A stretch of 64,000 nt of DNA, taken from the IMG/VR virus record IMGVR_UViG_3300018004_000004, positions 124,001 through 188,000 of that record; one strand, written 5' to 3'. Shown in pieces: positions 63,215 through 64,000 of the stretch; positions within the stretch are counted from its first letter, which is position 1; every line of letters begins with the position of its first letter. Under the pieces are notes generated by a model. The model worked only from the letters and a program-made list of their open reading frames with translations. It had not been told where the DNA came from and searched no databases. The stretch comes from a virus. The position numbers and the translations under genes are program-made.

Positions 63215-63244
63215 GCAGGGCCTATTCCCGGAACCGGGCCCTGC
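63215..63244 (+). terminator. Intrinsic hairpin terminator
   Basis: GCAGGGCC (63215-63222) pairs with GGCCCTGC (63237-63244), with CCCGG/CCGGG as an inner alternative. TATAAC follows; the T-tract is weak. Confidence 0.5.
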
Positions 63245-63255
63245 TATAACCACAC

Positions 63256-63543
63256 ATGAAAAAGGAAAGCAAACTCTTTATCCAAGATTTACATTGGGCA
63301 GTTCAGCAGACAGCTCTGGCCATGCTTGCGCTTTTCAGCATGTTTGCAGGTGGCTATAACATATCTCTGCTGAGTGAAGCCCTCGATCCTAAGAAGCCCG
63401 GCCAGCCGGCCGCGGACTATGTAGGAAGTCTTATGGGCAATGTCTTCATGGCTTTAGTGATTGGCATTATCTGTATTGTGTGGTATCGTATACGTAAGCG
63501 GAACTACAATGAGGGCCGCCAACAAGAGGACAACGATGGCTAA
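63256..63543 (+). CDS. Two-helix membrane protein
   Basis: This 95-residue protein starts at ATG 63256. It has two hydrophobic helices (TALAMLALFSMFAGGYNISL; MGNVFMALVIGIICIVWY) and a polar C-terminus. No strong ribosome site precedes the start, so expression may be low. Function unknown. Confidence 0.5.
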   Translation: MKKESKLFIQDLHWAVQQTALAMLALFSMFAGGYNISLLSEALDPKKPGQPAADYVGSLMGNVFMALVIGIICIVWYRIRKRNYNEGRQQEDNDG

Positions 63544-63820
63544 GTACGAAGTTCGGCTGTACTACAAAGGCAGGGCGGACTGGGACACAGAGTTCTTTGA
63601 CGCTACCAGCCACACTGGAGCACGAAATGAAGCTGCCAAGATTGCGAAGCAGCATCATGCTGATCATCACTGCGTAGGTCAGCCGACGCCTCAGGATGAG
63701 TACAAGCATTCTGGTCCTCTCTCGAAGACCAAGATCTCTGCCCTTGGGACGAACCCCAAGGAGCAAGTGGCTGCTGTTGAAACCATGTTTGGCATCAACA
63801 GCAAGAAGAAGAAAGAATGA
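63536..63820 (+). CDS. Small hypothetical protein
   Basis: This 94-residue protein starts at ATG 63536 (MAKYEVRLYYKG) behind AAGAGG. It is alpha/beta with a His/Cys-containing segment (KQHHADHHCVGQP) and a basic tail (NSKKKKE). It ends on the ATGA overlap with the kinase gene. Function unknown. Confidence 0.5.
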   Translation: MAKYEVRLYYKGRADWDTEFFDATSHTGARNEAAKIAKQHHADHHCVGQPTPQDEYKHSGPLSKTKISALGTNPKEQVAAVETMFGINSKKKKE

Positions 63821-64000
63821 CCGACGAACTTGTCAGCAATCAGTTTATACCTTGGCCTCTTGTCAGCAATCAGTTTATACCTTGGCCTCTTGGAAAAGAG
63901 AAGCCAAAGAGAAAGTGCAAGATTATCGTTAATATAGGTCTGCCTGGCTGCGGGAAGACTACGGAAACCCGTGAGCTCATGAAGACCGACGGTAATCTGA
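63817..64000 (+). CDS. P-loop kinase, N-terminal part (runs off the right edge)
   Basis: This gene starts at ATG 63817 on an ATGA overlap and runs past the window edge. After a duplicated N-terminal segment (LVSNQFIPWP twice) and a basic stretch it has IIVNIGLPGCGKTTETRELM, a typical Walker A loop of a polynucleotide kinase or related kinase (GxPGxGKT). With the cREC and ligase genes it could form an end-repair set. The acceptor and lid regions are not visible, so the substrate is unknown. Confidence 0.65.
   Translation, partial: MTDELVSNQFIPWPLVSNQFIPWPLGKEKPKRKCKIIVNIGLPGCGKTTETRELMKTDGNL
63831..63890 (+). repeat. Perfect 30-bp tandem duplication
   Basis: The 30 bases 63831-63860 are repeated exactly at 63861-63890. 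They lie in frame near the start of the P-loop kinase gene and duplicate ten residues (LVSNQFIPWP). The lack of any difference between copies suggests a recent event. Confidence 0.9.

Overview
The window is part of the genome of a large tailed bacteriophage with a contractile tail. A tail sheath gene runs off the left edge, and a large terminase, portal, prohead protease and major capsid protein lie in one block. Coaxial membrane proteins beside a muramidase-type endolysin and an exported RlpA-like protein suggest a Gram-negative host. No host genes, integrase, tRNA genes or CRISPR arrays were seen.

Left part (1 to about 38,000), minus strand: a late virion and lysis block. Reading in the direction of transcription it holds three small paralogous Cys/His proteins with a beta-rich virion protein (35.7-37.4 kb), a run of hypothetical and Gly/Ala-rich proteins, an endonuclease VII-like gene, modular fibre-like proteins with collagen repeats (23.4-29.2 kb), terminase, portal, protease-scaffold and capsid (10.6-22.8 kb), a decoration-like protein, a lysis cassette of endolysin, holin-like and spanin-like genes (5.7-7.1 kb), a second collagen-like protein, and the tail sheath. 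Free-standing HNH genes are inserted at 4.3 and 26.2 kb.

Right part (about 38,360 to 64,000), plus strand: an accessory block of more than 60 tightly packed small genes, many encoding one-helix membrane proteins that start on ATGA, TAATG or GTGA overlaps. The large genes stand out: a 969-residue protein that looks like a phage member of the eukaryote-type RNA-dependent RNA polymerase (RDR/QDE-1/YonO-like) superfamily, and an ATP-dependent ligase with an N-terminal region resembling the LigD 3'-phosphoesterase but with its halves in swapped order. A receiver-like cyclic-phosphate-processing (cREC) protein, a GT32-like glycosyltransferase, an RNase H-like protein, an HNH protein and a P-loop kinase at the right edge follow. 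The ligase, phosphoesterase, cREC, kinase and RNase H genes would fit a nucleic-acid end-processing toolkit, but that link is inference.

Regulation: the 12-mer TATACTAATCAG occurs five times, mostly just upstream of genes and once directly after a strong terminator, and is proposed as a phage promoter element. The plus-strand block contains several intergenic stretches that fold into long-stem, multi-helix structures (44.3, 52.3, 58.5, 61.1 kb), probably structured RNAs or elaborate terminators. All functional calls come from reading motifs by eye; no database search was run.
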